From Nymphalis io (lineage: Eukaryota > Arthropoda > Insecta > Lepidoptera > Nymphalidae), in contig NC_065918.1 in NCBI RefSeq assembly GCF_905147045.1, forward strand, positions 3,410,001 to 3,474,000: 64,000 nucleotides of DNA, in the 5' to 3' direction. Within the stretch, counting starts at the first letter, position 1. Every line of letters begins with the position of its first letter. The notes beneath the pieces are model-generated. The model was not told the DNA's origin and did no database searches. It was given only the letters and a program-made list of their open reading frames with translations. A program made the translations under genes and the position numbers. Positions 10,769 through 22,176 of the stretch are shown one piece after another.

Positions 10769-10975
10769 AACAATCCTCCCCCCGTCGGTCTGTCTGTCCG
10801 AAAATAAAAAATTACCGAACGAATTTTCATACGATACGGTCACTAATAGACATGAGCTTTTTATAAGGAAGGTGTAGGTAATTAGGGTTTAGTGTAAATT
10901 GATTGAAATATAACCACGATTGTTTAACTTGTCGGAAAAAATCATGCTGATTGGGTTTCAGACTGAACTGTCAAT
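10769..10975 (+). mobile_element. dispersed repeat G
   Basis: The order is CCCCCGTCGGTCTGTCTGTC, then GAACGAATTTTCATACG, GTGTAAATTGATTGAAATAT and GGAAAAAATCATGC. This aligns by eye block for block with 60821-61015. It carries no coding potential beyond a short minus-strand frame that runs through it. Confidence 0.75.
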
Positions 10976-13900
10976 CATACTGAACATGAGTTTATATATT
11001 AAAACACCTTTTATCTAGGCGTGCCGGGACGGGTTATAAAACGATTAAAAAATGTATATATACATGTTATGTTTACAATAAAATGTGTTATTTTTATATC
11101 CATGAATACATAATAATACTGTAATCAATATCGTATACCTACAAATTCTTGTTTGAAAGCTCTTCAGCCGCTTAAATGCGTTATGGAATGCGTTTAAACG
11201 CCATCGGTGTTAGCTGAATTTACGGTGTAATATTATAATTCCAGTAACAAAATTGTATACTTTATATATTTCACATTTTGGAGATTTAATTTCAATTGTG
11301 TCGATTGAAATGATTATAAGAAATAAAATATATATAGCGAATTTAAAACTGTTTAAAAGTATACAGTCAATTGGTTTAAGATTTAAGCATTGCACATGTC
11401 TGACATACGCATAGACATATACAGATAATAATCAGAAAGAAATGTAGTTCATAAAACTGTGTCAAACTGTGTGTAATGCTGTTACATTATACACTGATAA
11501 AAAAATCAGCAAAATATTCTTTTGAACGCTCTTTAGCCGAGTCGTTTGTCAGTTAAATAGGAAGCGACATGCTTTTGAATGTAGTGACTCGTATTTACTT
11601 TGACACGACGAGTATACACGACATTTAAAAGATTAATTGTCAATTATCAATTTATTAAAGTTCACTATATGTTCAATATATCAATTAAATATTAAAGATA
11701 ATTAAAAAAAATGGATTCGATGTTATAATTTATAATAAACAGATAAAGCTTTTGTATTATCTTTTAAAATTATTGAATTCTCGTGCATATCTATAATTAA
11801 TATAATTTTTAGAACAAAAAAATTAAAATATATAAATAAAAATTCTAAATACAACTGTAAAATTACGATTTAAAAAAGCTTATACATATTATATTAATAT
11901 AGTTTATTTAGATTTCTAACGTCTAATATATACGTATTTTGAATTCAGAATATTTTTCCAAAATAAAACACTCATATATTTTTAGAATCAATTAAAGACA
12001 AGCTTCGTTTTTAATTGTTTAACTCGTATATTTTGTTAAGGTTAACAGTTGCCAAATACCTTGTTATTACTTGTTAGAAAAATTAAGCAGGAGGTATCTC
12101 CGCTACTAAGTTTGGAATGTTTTAATTTTTTAAATGAAATTTTACAATAGTACATGTATTTCGTATTAGTTCCTATAAGATAGAATAATTTTTAGCCACT
12201 ACAAAATTCGCAGCGTCAAATTATAAAAAAAAAATTAATTAAAACCTCATTTTGAGAAACTCTTTGTAAGATTCTTATAAAACATTTTTGCTGAATAATA
12301 ATTAATTGTCAGGTGCGTTTTTTTTTCTTCGTAATTGATCACTGTTTAAATGATATCTTGTCGACTTCAAAATTAAAATTTCCGCTGTGTGAGCGCCGTC
12401 GAACAACTGTCATTTGCGTGCGTAACCTATTTTTTGTAAACAATGATAGATCATTCACAGTGAAAAAAGTTACGGCTGTGATTATTGAGTTGTACATTAT
12501 TAAATAATTAAACGGCAAAAATATAGGTAACTCACATAGCCTATTGTATAATGATTTGCTTCGTTGAAAGGCTTTATTAGTTGGAATAAACGGTATGAAG
12601 CCGGTCTATTAGCAGGTTTCGTATAATATTTAACCGACACGGGAGGTAAACGGAGTACCGATAGTTTAGTCGACCCTTTTTTTTGGATCACTAAGCCCAG
12701 TGAGAGATTGCTATGCCAGGTATATGACAAACTGTTTAGTTATTTAAATGTAGGTGATTCATAAAAAAAATTAAAATATATACAAAAATATATATTTTTT
12801 AATTTAAATGAATTGAAAAAAATAATAATGAATGCTTGAACTTTTTAATAATTAAACCCTGCACTGGTTGCTTTTTAAACAACCGAATACTTCGGGACTA
12901 AATAAGAATATAAAGACTTAATCAAATTCTAGTAAAATGTTATTAATGGCAAAACGTATGTATTGCTTGATTTACACATGACATTAACTAAAGGAATGTG
13001 ATTAGTTAAAATGCTCAGGGTATCAAAGTCGTTGCATATTATGGGCGATTGCTTTTATAGTTCGATCTTCCGCAGACGACCTTGTGATCTGTACTGGACG
13101 GCTGGTTTTATTTGTGGAAATAGAATGTCTAGGCAATCGATTATTGGCAATGCTAGAAGTTCAGGATAGTGTTCTGCTGCTGTCGTCTATTTTAATTCAG
13201 TGTTTTTCGCTGTTTTTCATATGAATATTTATATTATACATATAATAATACGAAAATGCGTTGCTAAAATAAAATTTTGATTCGATGACGAAATATTGTC
13301 AAGTTATTTGGAAGACGATACAGATGTCATTGAAGAGTAGAATCGCCAATTATAATCTCAGCGAAAGAATTAAATTATAAATTCAGCTATTGTACCTATT
13401 TGTCTGTTGACTACTATGTGTGATGATGATTAACATCATACAGCTACGCAAATGTTTTATTGTTACCGTTAGCACAACAATAATATTTTGCTTCAAATAA
13501 TTAAATAAAAATTTTAACTATATAGAGGCCGATTTTGCAGATGTTAACGTATTGAGATACGAATCAAATATATTTTGTAGTATCAGTATATAAATAAAAA
13601 ATATAATTTTATTTAAAATATTTAATTTAATTTTAAAACATTTCATAATAATACTCACGCGATAGATCGTGCGGATTACAATATTAATTCGAGTAATTTA
13701 GGGCTCCATTGAAATAGATATAAACGGCTCTTGCGCTGATTTGAGTGAACCCGCAAACTATTCACTTGTAATTCTGTTCTAGTAATTTTTTAACAGTGCA
13801 TTCTTGTAATCAACGCGACTACAGGGTTAATAATTCAACTAAACAGCTACAGATAATAAATATACCACTCAATAAAAATATAAGACGTATTGCCTTTATT

Positions 13901-14260
13901 ATAGCTCAAAAAAATAATGTCGTTAAAAATAATAAACGCTTCGAATATAGAACCTCTTCCATTTTTGAAATTGGTTAAAAACATTAATCATAGTCTTGTC
14001 ATTCATAATGTCGGGAGTAATAAAATTATATGATAATGCGTTGATAATACAGGGCATATGGTAACCCTGTCCATACCAAGCTCGATATAAAATATCCTTG
14101 GGTAAAAAAACGTCACAACGACATCCAATGTAAAAAACTATTGATATTTTTAACATAAATATTGTTTGTTTTTTAATTTGTCTTGTGAAAAATTTTATAT
14201 TATAATTTTACAATTGTATTTGTATGACCATACATCCTTTATAATTTGAGAGATTTACAT
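10976..14260. other. 3.3 kb of AT-rich, repeat-poor DNA
   Basis: No family found elsewhere in the window recurs here. Bases 11650-11990 are extremely A+T-rich. Short, richer stretches lie at 12350-12430 and 13010-13180. Frames at 12313-12507, 12500-12730, 13796-13978 and 13923-14156 are short, of both strands and unrecognised. Nothing here supports a gene. Confidence 0.45.
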
Positions 14261-14512
14261 GGTGGTAGTGATTTGTACAAGCCCGTCTGGGTACCACCCA
14301 CTCATCATGTTGGGTTCCGGGTTGAAAGGTGAGTGAGGCAGTGTAATTACAGGCACAAGGGACATAACATTTTGGTTACAAAGGATGGTGGCGTGTTGAC
14401 GATATAAGAAATGGTTAATATTTTAACAGCGCCAATGTCTTCGTTTGATTATGACCAATTACCGCCAGGTGGCCCATTTGCCTGGCGCGCCCATTTACCT
14501 ATTTTATAAAAA
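14261..14512 (+). mobile_element. family B copy, moderately diverged
   Basis: It contains GGTGGTAGTGATTTGTACAA, GTCTGGGTACCACCCACTC, GGTGAGTGAGGCAGTG, GGACATAACATTTTGG and the end ATTTTATAAAAAAG. The AGATATTCTACCGCAAAACAG segment is deleted. Confidence 0.88.
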
Positions 14513-15100
14513 AGAGCGTACTGGTAATTGTTACATAGGTGTAGCTAAAATATAATGTAAGAATCATCTGTTCTATGTATTGTATCATCTTATTCTAATA
14601 ACCTCTTTTTATTTACTTTTTGTCATTTTCAACAAAACCGATATCAATATGTAATTTCCAAGTCATGCATATTTTCTTTATCATTACAACAAACTGAGTA
14701 TTTGGTGAAAACAAATGTCATTATATATAAATTAATGGTAATAAGGTTCTTGTAATAAATATCTGCAATATTTTGATAAATTAATTTCAGTCACTAAACA
14801 TCAATAGACTTAAACCAGCCTATTACGTAGAATATAATATTTAATTTATCTGAATTCGCCATTTGCCTGTACATGCTGCGTCTGTACGTCGACGTAATAA
14901 CATTAAATGGTCAATCCAGGCAAATGCCCCATTATATTGGAACAACGCTGCTACTATTTACCCGTGTTATTATAATAAATTCATTACATTGCGCTCGTTA
15001 AAAAACGCGGCTAAGTTAAAAAGTAAATTATTTTACATTCGAAAAAATGTCGCTGCCTTATCCGTTCGAACGTAAAAAAGGCGAGTGTATGCGTGCGTTT
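14513..15100. other. no feature recognised
   Basis: AT-rich DNA. A frame at 14863-15075 is not recognised and has no family-like motif. Confidence 0.35.
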
Positions 15101-15400
15101 GTGTGTGTATGGTAGTACATTTTATAACGGCGCATGAGTGGACACGGCCAATGACATAATTAGCAGATGCAAATTATGTTTTATGACATATATCAGTGAA
15201 GGCAACCGAGCGTCGCCGGAGAATACGTAATTCTATGTTCACATTAATGCTACTATATAGTAGACCGTCACGGTTTCAGACGCGGAAAGTTGAAAAATGT
15301 ATGTAATTGAGTTTCAGACGGTCACGTTTGTCTTGGTGTGCTGAAACCAATGATACTTCGAACGGACCTTCCGGTTTCCTAGTGCTTAACAAAACGAAGC
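15100..15400. promoter_or_regulatory. candidate cis-regulatory island with an octamer site
   Basis: The stretch is richer in CpG than its flanks and repeat-free. It contains a perfect POU-type octamer ATGCAAAT at 15167-15174. It also has a direct repeat GTTTCAGACG at 15273-15282 and 15311-15320, each next to a GACCGTCAC/GACGGTCAC block. The enhancer role is inferred from composition and motifs only. Cross-species conservation would decide it. Confidence 0.3.
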
Positions 15401-15574
15401 TCTATTAAAAAAAAGTTTGTCTCATAGTTTCCACATAGGCCGACCAGTCAGGACGTTTGCTTAATAAATAAAAATGAATGTTTGTTTTATTTTGTTTTCA
15501 ATGCGTTCTAAAATAAATCAAATGAAATTTCATTGCTAAAAAACAAGAATATGAACGTAATATTCTTTCTTCCA

Positions 15575-15602
15575 TCCGAGTGAAGTCGGAACGGGTAGCT
15601 AG
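15575..15602 (+). mobile_element. retroposon end fragment
   Basis: The fragment GTCGGAACGGGTAGCTAGTA resembles the end of repeats of the GCGAAGCCGCGG...AGCTAGTA kind seen at 3714 in reverse. It is too short to classify. Confidence 0.35.
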
Positions 15603-17131
15603 TATATAAATTTTGCCGTAAATTCCTTAGTATTTTATTGGAGATATAACTGATATAATTCAACAAAATTGTGAAGGTTGTTGTGTAAAGGTTACGTACA
15701 CGGACAAGGGGAACCGATCACAGGCCGAAGTCATCGGTAATTAATACTCTCTGCAATGGTAGAGTCCATTAAAATCTGATTTGTTGAGATATCAATTTTA
15801 GCTTAAAGCTTGAGGTTTTCATTTTATAAACAAAGATTAAATTGTTGAACACTTAAACGCTTAATAAATTCTTCATACTACTACCGGGTTATAGTTGATT
15901 AGTTTTGTCTGAATGTGCGAGGTTAATGCTTTCTATGTAAGTTTTATAAGCATGAGTATTTTATTATGTTTTTATATAATTACAAATAATGTAATATGGT
16001 TATTAGCGAATAAAGTGTTTACTAAGGCGTACAGAAATTGCAAACTAATACTGATAATATTCAAAAACCTCTATCCGACGATGAGTAATATTTTTACAAA
16101 GTAGCTGCGGCAAGTCCAATAGTAATCGAGCAACGTTATATCGATAAACAATTCTAAAGACAGGAAAAAAACCCTTTCTCTCCTATTTTGCATTTGTTTT
16201 CGTTCGGATGGAATAATCTAGTGTATAATTTTGCACCTTTTTAATGACGTTAATAGCACTTTGTTGTTATAATTATGTCTACTTATTATTTTTCTTTAAA
16301 GTTGCCACAGTCGCTCAACTATCGACTCTATAATTAAGGTACCTATTATGGCTCCTTATAAATACTTATTATGGAGTTTTACGACACATTAACACGACCG
16401 TACGAGAAAATTGGAATCGAAACGTTTTTGTCCGATTATTTCGAATAGCAGAATCGGTAAGATGCATCGTTAATGTAATGTACGATTCGTAAATAATTAT
16501 TCATTTTATTGTTTCAATACTTAACTCCCTGAGATGTAGCTAGCTGATGTTGCTTCAATGTAGAGTCACTTGCTTATATTCTATTGTTTAAATAACATAT
16601 ATAAGATACGTCACTAGCGCTTTACTCGCGCTTTTCAATAACTATTTCTTCAAAAATTAAAGATAAATTTTCAAAAATCCGTCTTTAGTAGTAACCTATC
16701 ATGTAAAAGGAACCCGTATGCAAATTTTCATGGTACTAGTCTCAGTAGCTTGGGCTTTGCGTTGACATGCCAGTAAGTTGGTTATTTTATATATTCCAGT
16801 AGAGCACTATTCAGTCTAGTATCGTTTTACAAGTTTATATTAAACGTTAAGCTACTACTTGAACAGAGAAACACCGACCAGAAACTCGGCAGTTTTTACT
16901 GTTCAAAATAATACATTCATTTATTTCTTGAATAATATATTTTTTTTAATTTGTTGATCGCTTGTTTAAGTTAAATTTTTGTCGAGTTAATTATTCGACG
17001 GCAAAAATTAGAACAAGTAACGTAGCTATGTGATCATATTCTTAACTATACATTTTAAAGTATTCGAATTTTTTTTATCGTGCTATTATTCCTTTACATT
17101 TTCATAAAATTCCTTATACGGCTTTATATAC
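15603..17131. other. no gene recognised
   Basis: AT-rich and free of the window's repeat families. A 63-codon + frame at 15913-16104 is unrecognised. No exon-like composition is seen. Confidence 0.4.
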
Positions 17132-17151
17132 ATATATATATATATATATAA
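17132..17151. repeat. (AT)10 microsatellite
   Basis: Short pure AT run just before a richer island. Confidence 0.9.
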
Positions 17152-17159
17152 GTTCAATT

Positions 17160-17580
17160 TATAAATAACAGCAGAACCGGATAAAACTAGATTAATGGCC
17201 GTGCAACTTTGCAACTACATTAAAGATTACTTCCCGCCCCGAACCAGCTTAATACGTAGGCAGTGTAATTGAAGGAAACAGATGCAATTTGTTTATTATT
17301 TATATATTATAATAACAGTGCCGCGGCAATTACACGAAATGTATTCAAGTTGACTACGGAATGGGATTACAGGTTATTTTGCATATCTACTCATCGCTCG
17401 GCCCTTCCAGGCCACAGCTATAAGTAGGCTAAAAAACTAAAGTTTTAATAGGTAACGCTAACAGTATACAATGGTCAGAGTGGAAAATATTAGTTAGAAT
17501 GACGTGTACGCGAAATGTGTGGCGTGACTGTTAACGTTACGATGAGCGGAGCGTTTTTATTATTTCCGCGTGTTCTAATT
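17160..17580. promoter_or_regulatory. candidate cis-regulatory island
   Basis: This is a repeat-free, mixed-composition stretch with several homeodomain-like TAAT cores (AGATTAATGG, CAGCTTAATACG) and GC-bearing blocks (GGCCCTTCCAGGCC, CGATGAGCGGAGCG). It stands out from AT-rich flanks, as non-coding conserved elements often do in insect developmental loci. Function is an inference. Confidence 0.3.
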
Positions 17581-18175
17581 GTTTTACATAATATAACAAA
17601 CTTTTTTACTTGATAAATAGTATATATGTATATGATTTGATCATCGATGCGATATTAATTATAATAATAAGCTAATTATAATAAACCAAGACTAATTATT
17701 CAATGTTATATTCAAATTTATTCATAGTAAGCCGTTATCATTTTTTTGTTTATTTAACAAGACGTAGACATATGTAAATGGAAAAAAAGTTTAGTACGTC
17801 GTAGGTACATAATTTAATATTTTCTTTTTTACTGAATATATATTATCAATTAAGATTTTAAATTAAGATATTATTACAATTGAAGTTTTACTTTAGTTTT
17901 TGTTTCTGATACTTAGAAATCCGTTGCATTTTAAATTTTACGTCGGTCACAGCAAAACCATCAATTTTATTGACAGAAAAATCACCGACTCGTGTGTTGA
18001 ATATGTTATTACGGGATCGATGCCACCTGCTGACTTAGCTCAACAGGACCGAAGCGGAACTACATTAAAACAATATTCACACGAGCGCTATCGAGGGTTT
18101 GCGGAGTCAGCCATCGCGACCTTATTTTGTCAAGCTAATGTTTAATCTCTAATACAGGCAGTATTCAGTCAGACT
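17581..18175. other. no gene recognised
   Basis: AT-rich until about 17930. Bases 17930-18145 are open in one + frame (81 codons), but the product is unrecognised. Confidence 0.35.
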
Positions 18176-18420
18176 AGTTTGGTGGCTAGATATAAGGTCG
18201 CAGATATCGGGATCTTGGGTACAAATTCAAGTCGGGCCTATAAAAAGCTATTGAGTTTTTCTGTCGAAGATTCTCAGTAATGTGTACATTCCCCTGCCTA
18301 AAAACACGTAAAGCCGTTGGTCCTGCGCCTGAACTCTTTCCGATTGTCTCGAGTTGCCTTCCCATCGAATTATTAGAGTGAGTTGGACTTTTGAGACTTT
18401 TGTAATATAATCGGCCCATT
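18176..18420 (+). mobile_element. tRNA-headed SINE (SINE-D), old copy
   Basis: The body ACGTAAAGCCGTTGGTCCTG, GCCTGAACTCTTTCCGATTG and CCATCGAATTATTAGAGTGAG matches 57902-57985. The head is heavily eroded (TACAAATTCAAGTCGGG holds a decayed B box). A block of extra sequence separates head and body compared with the 57.8 kb copy. Confidence 0.75.
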
Positions 18421-19017
18421 GTGATTAATCTACGAGTGCTTAAGCAAGGAGTAAATCGTTACTTATGTTGAATATGATATAAGTGCTCTGAATATATATA
18501 TTTCGTTATAAATTACACAAGAAATATATAGCATAATTAGTAAATTGATTGTTAATGTACGACGACATTGTCATGGTGGTTCAAATAGATTTTTTAAATG
18601 GAATTCTACCATCTTCTATCACCGCTACCGCTATTTCTAAAACCGCAACTCCCTAGTGAGTCACTTTGGAAGCTGCTCGTACGCTCATAATGTGCGTTAA
18701 TTTGAACTATAAACAACATTTCGTTTGTTAGATATTTACGAAATATTCTTTTGTTCACTACGCATCATAGTTCGTGCGTTGTGCTGATATAAATTTTACT
18801 GCTTCCTAAAATAACTAGTTTCTATTTATATTACATTTATAATGTAAAAACGATAAAATAATAGACATAATAATAATGAATGTGTAACATTATCAAGATA
18901 AACTCCGAAATAAAAAATATTTAGTTTTTGTAATTTTAAAATCAGAGAAAACGTTTTATATAAATTAAGAAAACTAATGTAACGGACGTACATTCATACA
19001 AACATACAAAATGTATC
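18421..19017. other. no feature recognised
   Basis: AT-rich spacer with short A and T runs. No repeat or exon is seen. Confidence 0.4.
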
Positions 19018-19110
19018 GTAATATCGATGTAAGAGATGGTTAAAATTTCTTACAAGGCCAATGTCTATGGGCGGTGTTGACCACTTATCCTACCTACCTG
19101 TCCTATAAAA
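19018..19110 (+). mobile_element. family B, 5'-truncated
   Basis: The copy begins within the family at ATCGATGTAAGAGATGG and ends CCTGTCCTATAAAATA. Retaining the 3' end while losing the 5' part is the pattern left by target-primed reverse transcription. Confidence 0.85.
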
Positions 19111-19967
19111 TATAAAATAAATTAAAAAAATTTATACTTTTTTACAAAATATCAGAGTCAAAGTCCAGCAGCGATGCTGGACAAGGGGAACCTCTTCTTA
19201 TTGATGCATATACATTGCTTTTTATCCCTCATGGAAGCTTTCCCACAGTACTTCTTGATGTCCGACACGAGTTGTAATATTAACACAAATTTATTATGTG
19301 AAAAATCATACAACAGTTCGGCTTAGATCATATTCTACACCAGCCCATTTAACTGAATTAAAATAATTTGGCGCGACTAAAAAACTAGTTAACACTTTAC
19401 GAAAGAAAGAGATGGCAATATTTTTGTCAAATTCGCTGATAGTATAATAAAGTACATGTTGTTTCCAACTCACTATCTCAAAGTAGATAAAAAAAATCAA
19501 AATATTTTCAAATTGGCTCTTCCAAGGACGTTTGAATCGTCATCGTCGAATCTATCAAGAGGAACCGGCAACTAGTTACTTTTTTACAACAATTAAATTA
19601 CATAGGTATGGTTAATCAACGCATAAATCAACGAATGGTAACTCCACGCTTTTTTATCATATGTAAAATTTATCGATTCAATTATATAATTCGAATAAAG
19701 ATAATATGAGTATGTTTTTAAGATGAAATAAATTAATTGATTGCCGAAGCTAAGAATTATTTTCAAAAACCATTTAATCTTTTCCATTTATGTATTTAAT
19801 GAACAAGGTTAATGATTATGTTTCATATTAGCGAAATATTTAAGTAACGATTAGCGCGAGATAAAGCTGAATATATGACACAGGACCAGAGACCAGACAA
19901 GACCAGAAGAGGCGCCAATTAAGGGAGGCCAGTGACCAGTAGAACACCTTTAAACGTTGATGGACGG
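19111..19967. other. no gene recognised
   Basis: Minus-strand frames at 19306-19500 and 19593-19787 are short and AT-driven. Bases 19880-19930 repeat ACCAGA/GACCAG motifs. No element was assigned. Confidence 0.4.
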
Positions 19968-20088
19968 ATGGAATAAGCTCCAAGCCCTCTCCTCAAAAAG
20001 GGAGAGGAGGCCTTAGCCCAGCAGTGGGACATTCACAGGCTGTTACTGTGCTGTACTGGTATATCTATCCAGTACAGTACAGTAACAT
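19968..20088 (+). mobile_element. SINE-A 3' end with palindromic tail
   Basis: The copy starts in the body at ATGGAATAAGCTCCAAGCC and is intact to CAGCAGTGGGACATTCACAG and GCTGTTACTG. It then continues as an inverted repeat: 20042-20059 pairs with 20069-20086 (18 bp, one G.T), with a 9-nt loop. The 5' two thirds are missing. Confidence 0.9.
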
Positions 20089-20388
20089 CATCTGATTTAA
20101 TTAACATTACATACCGGTTACGTGGTTACAATTTTCCTATTACAAATCGAAAATTGAAAATGATCCATGACGCCTCATGTTGGCTTACTTAGTTTGTAAT
20201 TAACAAATACAGTATGTGAACCATTTTATAGAATTCGTCTTATTCTATTTGTAACTTGCTGGACTGGTAACTGGTAGAAAGGCTAAGAAAGGCACGGGAA
20301 CTCTAGCCGAAGGCTCAAGGATGAGCGGGTACCACAGAATTTTCGTGTGATTAACTTGTTGATGTGAATCATCTAATGCGGCGGGTCA
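20089..20388. other. no feature recognised
   Basis: AT-rich. Bases 20265-20345 are richer in G+C and include GCACGGGAACTCTAGCCGAAG, a form reminiscent of a SINE head but without clear promoter boxes. Confidence 0.3.
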
Positions 20389-20438
20389 GAGTGACTGTTG
20401 GCGTGGCGACGCGTCGCCACGTGATGCTTCGTCACTCT
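20389..20438. repeat. GC-rich palindrome inside a longer inverted repeat
   Basis: CGTGGCGACG followed at once by its exact complement (20402-20421) is a 20-nt perfect palindrome. Outside it, AGAGTGAC (20389-20396) pairs with GTCACTCT (20431-20438). A CACGTG E-box lies at the right edge. No known repeat family in the window shares it. Confidence 0.9.
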
Positions 20439-20645
20439 ATAATATACTAAGACAAATCTAATACGGACTGGTATAAATAAATGTTACGATAACTTTTTCA
20501 TTATTTTAATTTTTTTATATTTCGTCTATGCTATATTTATATCGTTTTATGCGTGTTATCTGCACAAAATAATTTCAATGTTTCTGCCAAGCTGTCCGCG
20601 ACGGCTCACTTTCTTTTTGTTATATATCTCGTACTTGGTAATCGA

Positions 20646-20751
20646 TGAAGGAAAATAGGTAAGGGAACCTGCATGTATTGGGTGAAGTTCTGCTCCATGT
20701 ATATCTACCAACCGTTCGAATAAGCTCCATGCCTTTACGCTAGGAGGAGGT
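20646..20751 (+). mobile_element. SINE-A fragment, old
   Basis: The blocks TGAAGGAAAATAGGTAAGG, AACCTGCATGTATTGGGTG, CTACCAACCGTTCGAATAAG and CTCCATGCCTTTACGC follow the SINE-A order. Both ends are lost. Confidence 0.7.
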
Positions 20752-20793
20752 TATATTTACATTCCCTTTATCTTACATATTGTTTTTTATATA

Positions 20794-20863
20794 ATTAACT
20801 TTTTGTTTTTTTTTTTCAGGTACGTATTGGTTTAATTGTATAAGCAGAAAGAAACAGGTAAGT
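20794..20863 (+). other. candidate recursive splice site or 38-nt microexon
   Basis: An 18-base pyrimidine tract (one G) ends in CAG at 20817-20819. A TTAAC at 20795-20799 can serve as branch point. GTACGT follows the AG immediately, so the 3' and 5' splice signals are juxtaposed, as in recursive (ratchet) sites of long insect introns. A second, near-perfect 5' site, CAG|GTAAGT, occurs 38 bases on (exon 20820-20857). One of three frames through those 38 bases is open. No transcript evidence is available. Confidence 0.45.
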
Positions 20864-21156
20864 ATTGTTTAATTAATATTGGAGTCACAAAGAATCGATG
20901 AAGCTCTATTATTGAAAAGCCGTTTGAAATCACGTCAATATAATATCACTTTTCAATTAAAATACATTACAAAATAAAATTCAAAAACATTTCATATTTA
21001 ACCTTTGATCGTTCATAAAACTCTATTGTAATTTAAAACAATAAATTATTTATAAATATACACTAACATGTGAGAGCTTGTGTGTTTTGTGTTTTATGCA
21101 ATTGCACATGAACGGAGGGACTGATTTCAATGATAATTAATCATAACGTGGAACTT
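20864..21156. other. no feature recognised
   Basis: AT-rich sequence downstream of the splice-like pair. No repeat is assigned. Confidence 0.35.
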
Positions 21157-21412
21157 TACTTGGTGGTGCTTTTACGGGTTTTATGCAAGCCCGCCTAGGT
21201 AGGTTCCTCACCCATCACTTATACCGCCATGCAATAATATTAGTATATTTGTCTCCCGATTTCAAGAGTGTTTGTACCAGTATAACAACAGCTATAACAT
21301 CTCCCCATGGTTGGTGGCGTATTGACAGTGTAAGGGATGGTTAATATTTCTTACGCGGTGGTGGCCACATACCATCAGGTCGTTGCTAGTCTGCGTACCA
21401 ATTTCAAATAAA
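21157..21412 (+). mobile_element. family B copy, old
   Basis: It runs from TACTTGGTGGTGCTTTTACG to a degenerate end TTTCAAATAAAA, with GCAAGCCCGCCTAGGTAGG, CATGGTTGGTGGCG and GGTTAATATTTCTTACG preserved. It lies 570 bp from an oppositely oriented copy. Confidence 0.8.
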
Positions 21413-21985
21413 AAAAAATACCACGCGAAGAACCTCTTAAGCATAATCACAATCAGATATGTAAACAACATTATTAACTTATATAAATCTCATTCGTTCT
21501 CCGTTTGCTCGCGAATTTGCTAAGTACTTAAGCTTAAAACCAACCGGAACATCATGACACTTATAAAAGTCTGGTTTTTCCAATAAAAAATATATATATA
21601 TTAAAAATTATTATATTATGGTTTTTGTCTCGCATTTTTAAAGGTAATTATGTTTTTTGTTACAAATCTTATATTATATGGAGACTTATGATTAAGTTTA
21701 ATTATAAAGAACTATGAATAATGAAAATCATAAATAATTAATTAATTATATATCTGTAACAGGTAAACGTATTTTTATTTATTATGTCTCGAGCTCTTAG
21801 ACACGTTTCAGAAAGAATGTATTTCAATGTCGATTTTTGTAAAGCAACCCTTTTTCATATAACAACATTTTATTGCAAATTTCCTTTCATAATATAAAAA
21901 TAGAAGATACTAGTAGTACGCCTCCATTTTACCTGTTGAATTTGTTGTTGATGTACACATGTGTTTTTTGTTATAAAATTAGCAG
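21413..21985. other. no feature recognised
   Basis: AT-rich spacer between two inverted family B copies. Includes a short ATATATATAT run near 21590. Confidence 0.4.
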
Positions 21986-22176
21986 CATATAGGCCACCTG
22001 ATGGTAAATGGCCATCAAAGCCCATAGACATTGGCATTGTAAGAAATGTTAACCATCGCTTACATCGCCAATGTGCCACCAACCTTGGAAACTAAGATAT
22101 GACCCTTATCCCTGCAATTACACTGGCTCACACACCGTTCAAATCGGAACACAACAGTACCAAGTACGGCTAATAT
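21986..22176 (-). mobile_element. family B copy, truncated
   Basis: The + strand reads GGCCACCTGATGGTAAATGG, GTGCCACCAACCTTGG, CACTGGCTCACACACCG and GGAACACAACAGTACC, and stops before the GGTAGGGCTTTG end. The 62- to 75-codon frames on both strands here are repeat translations. Confidence 0.88.
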
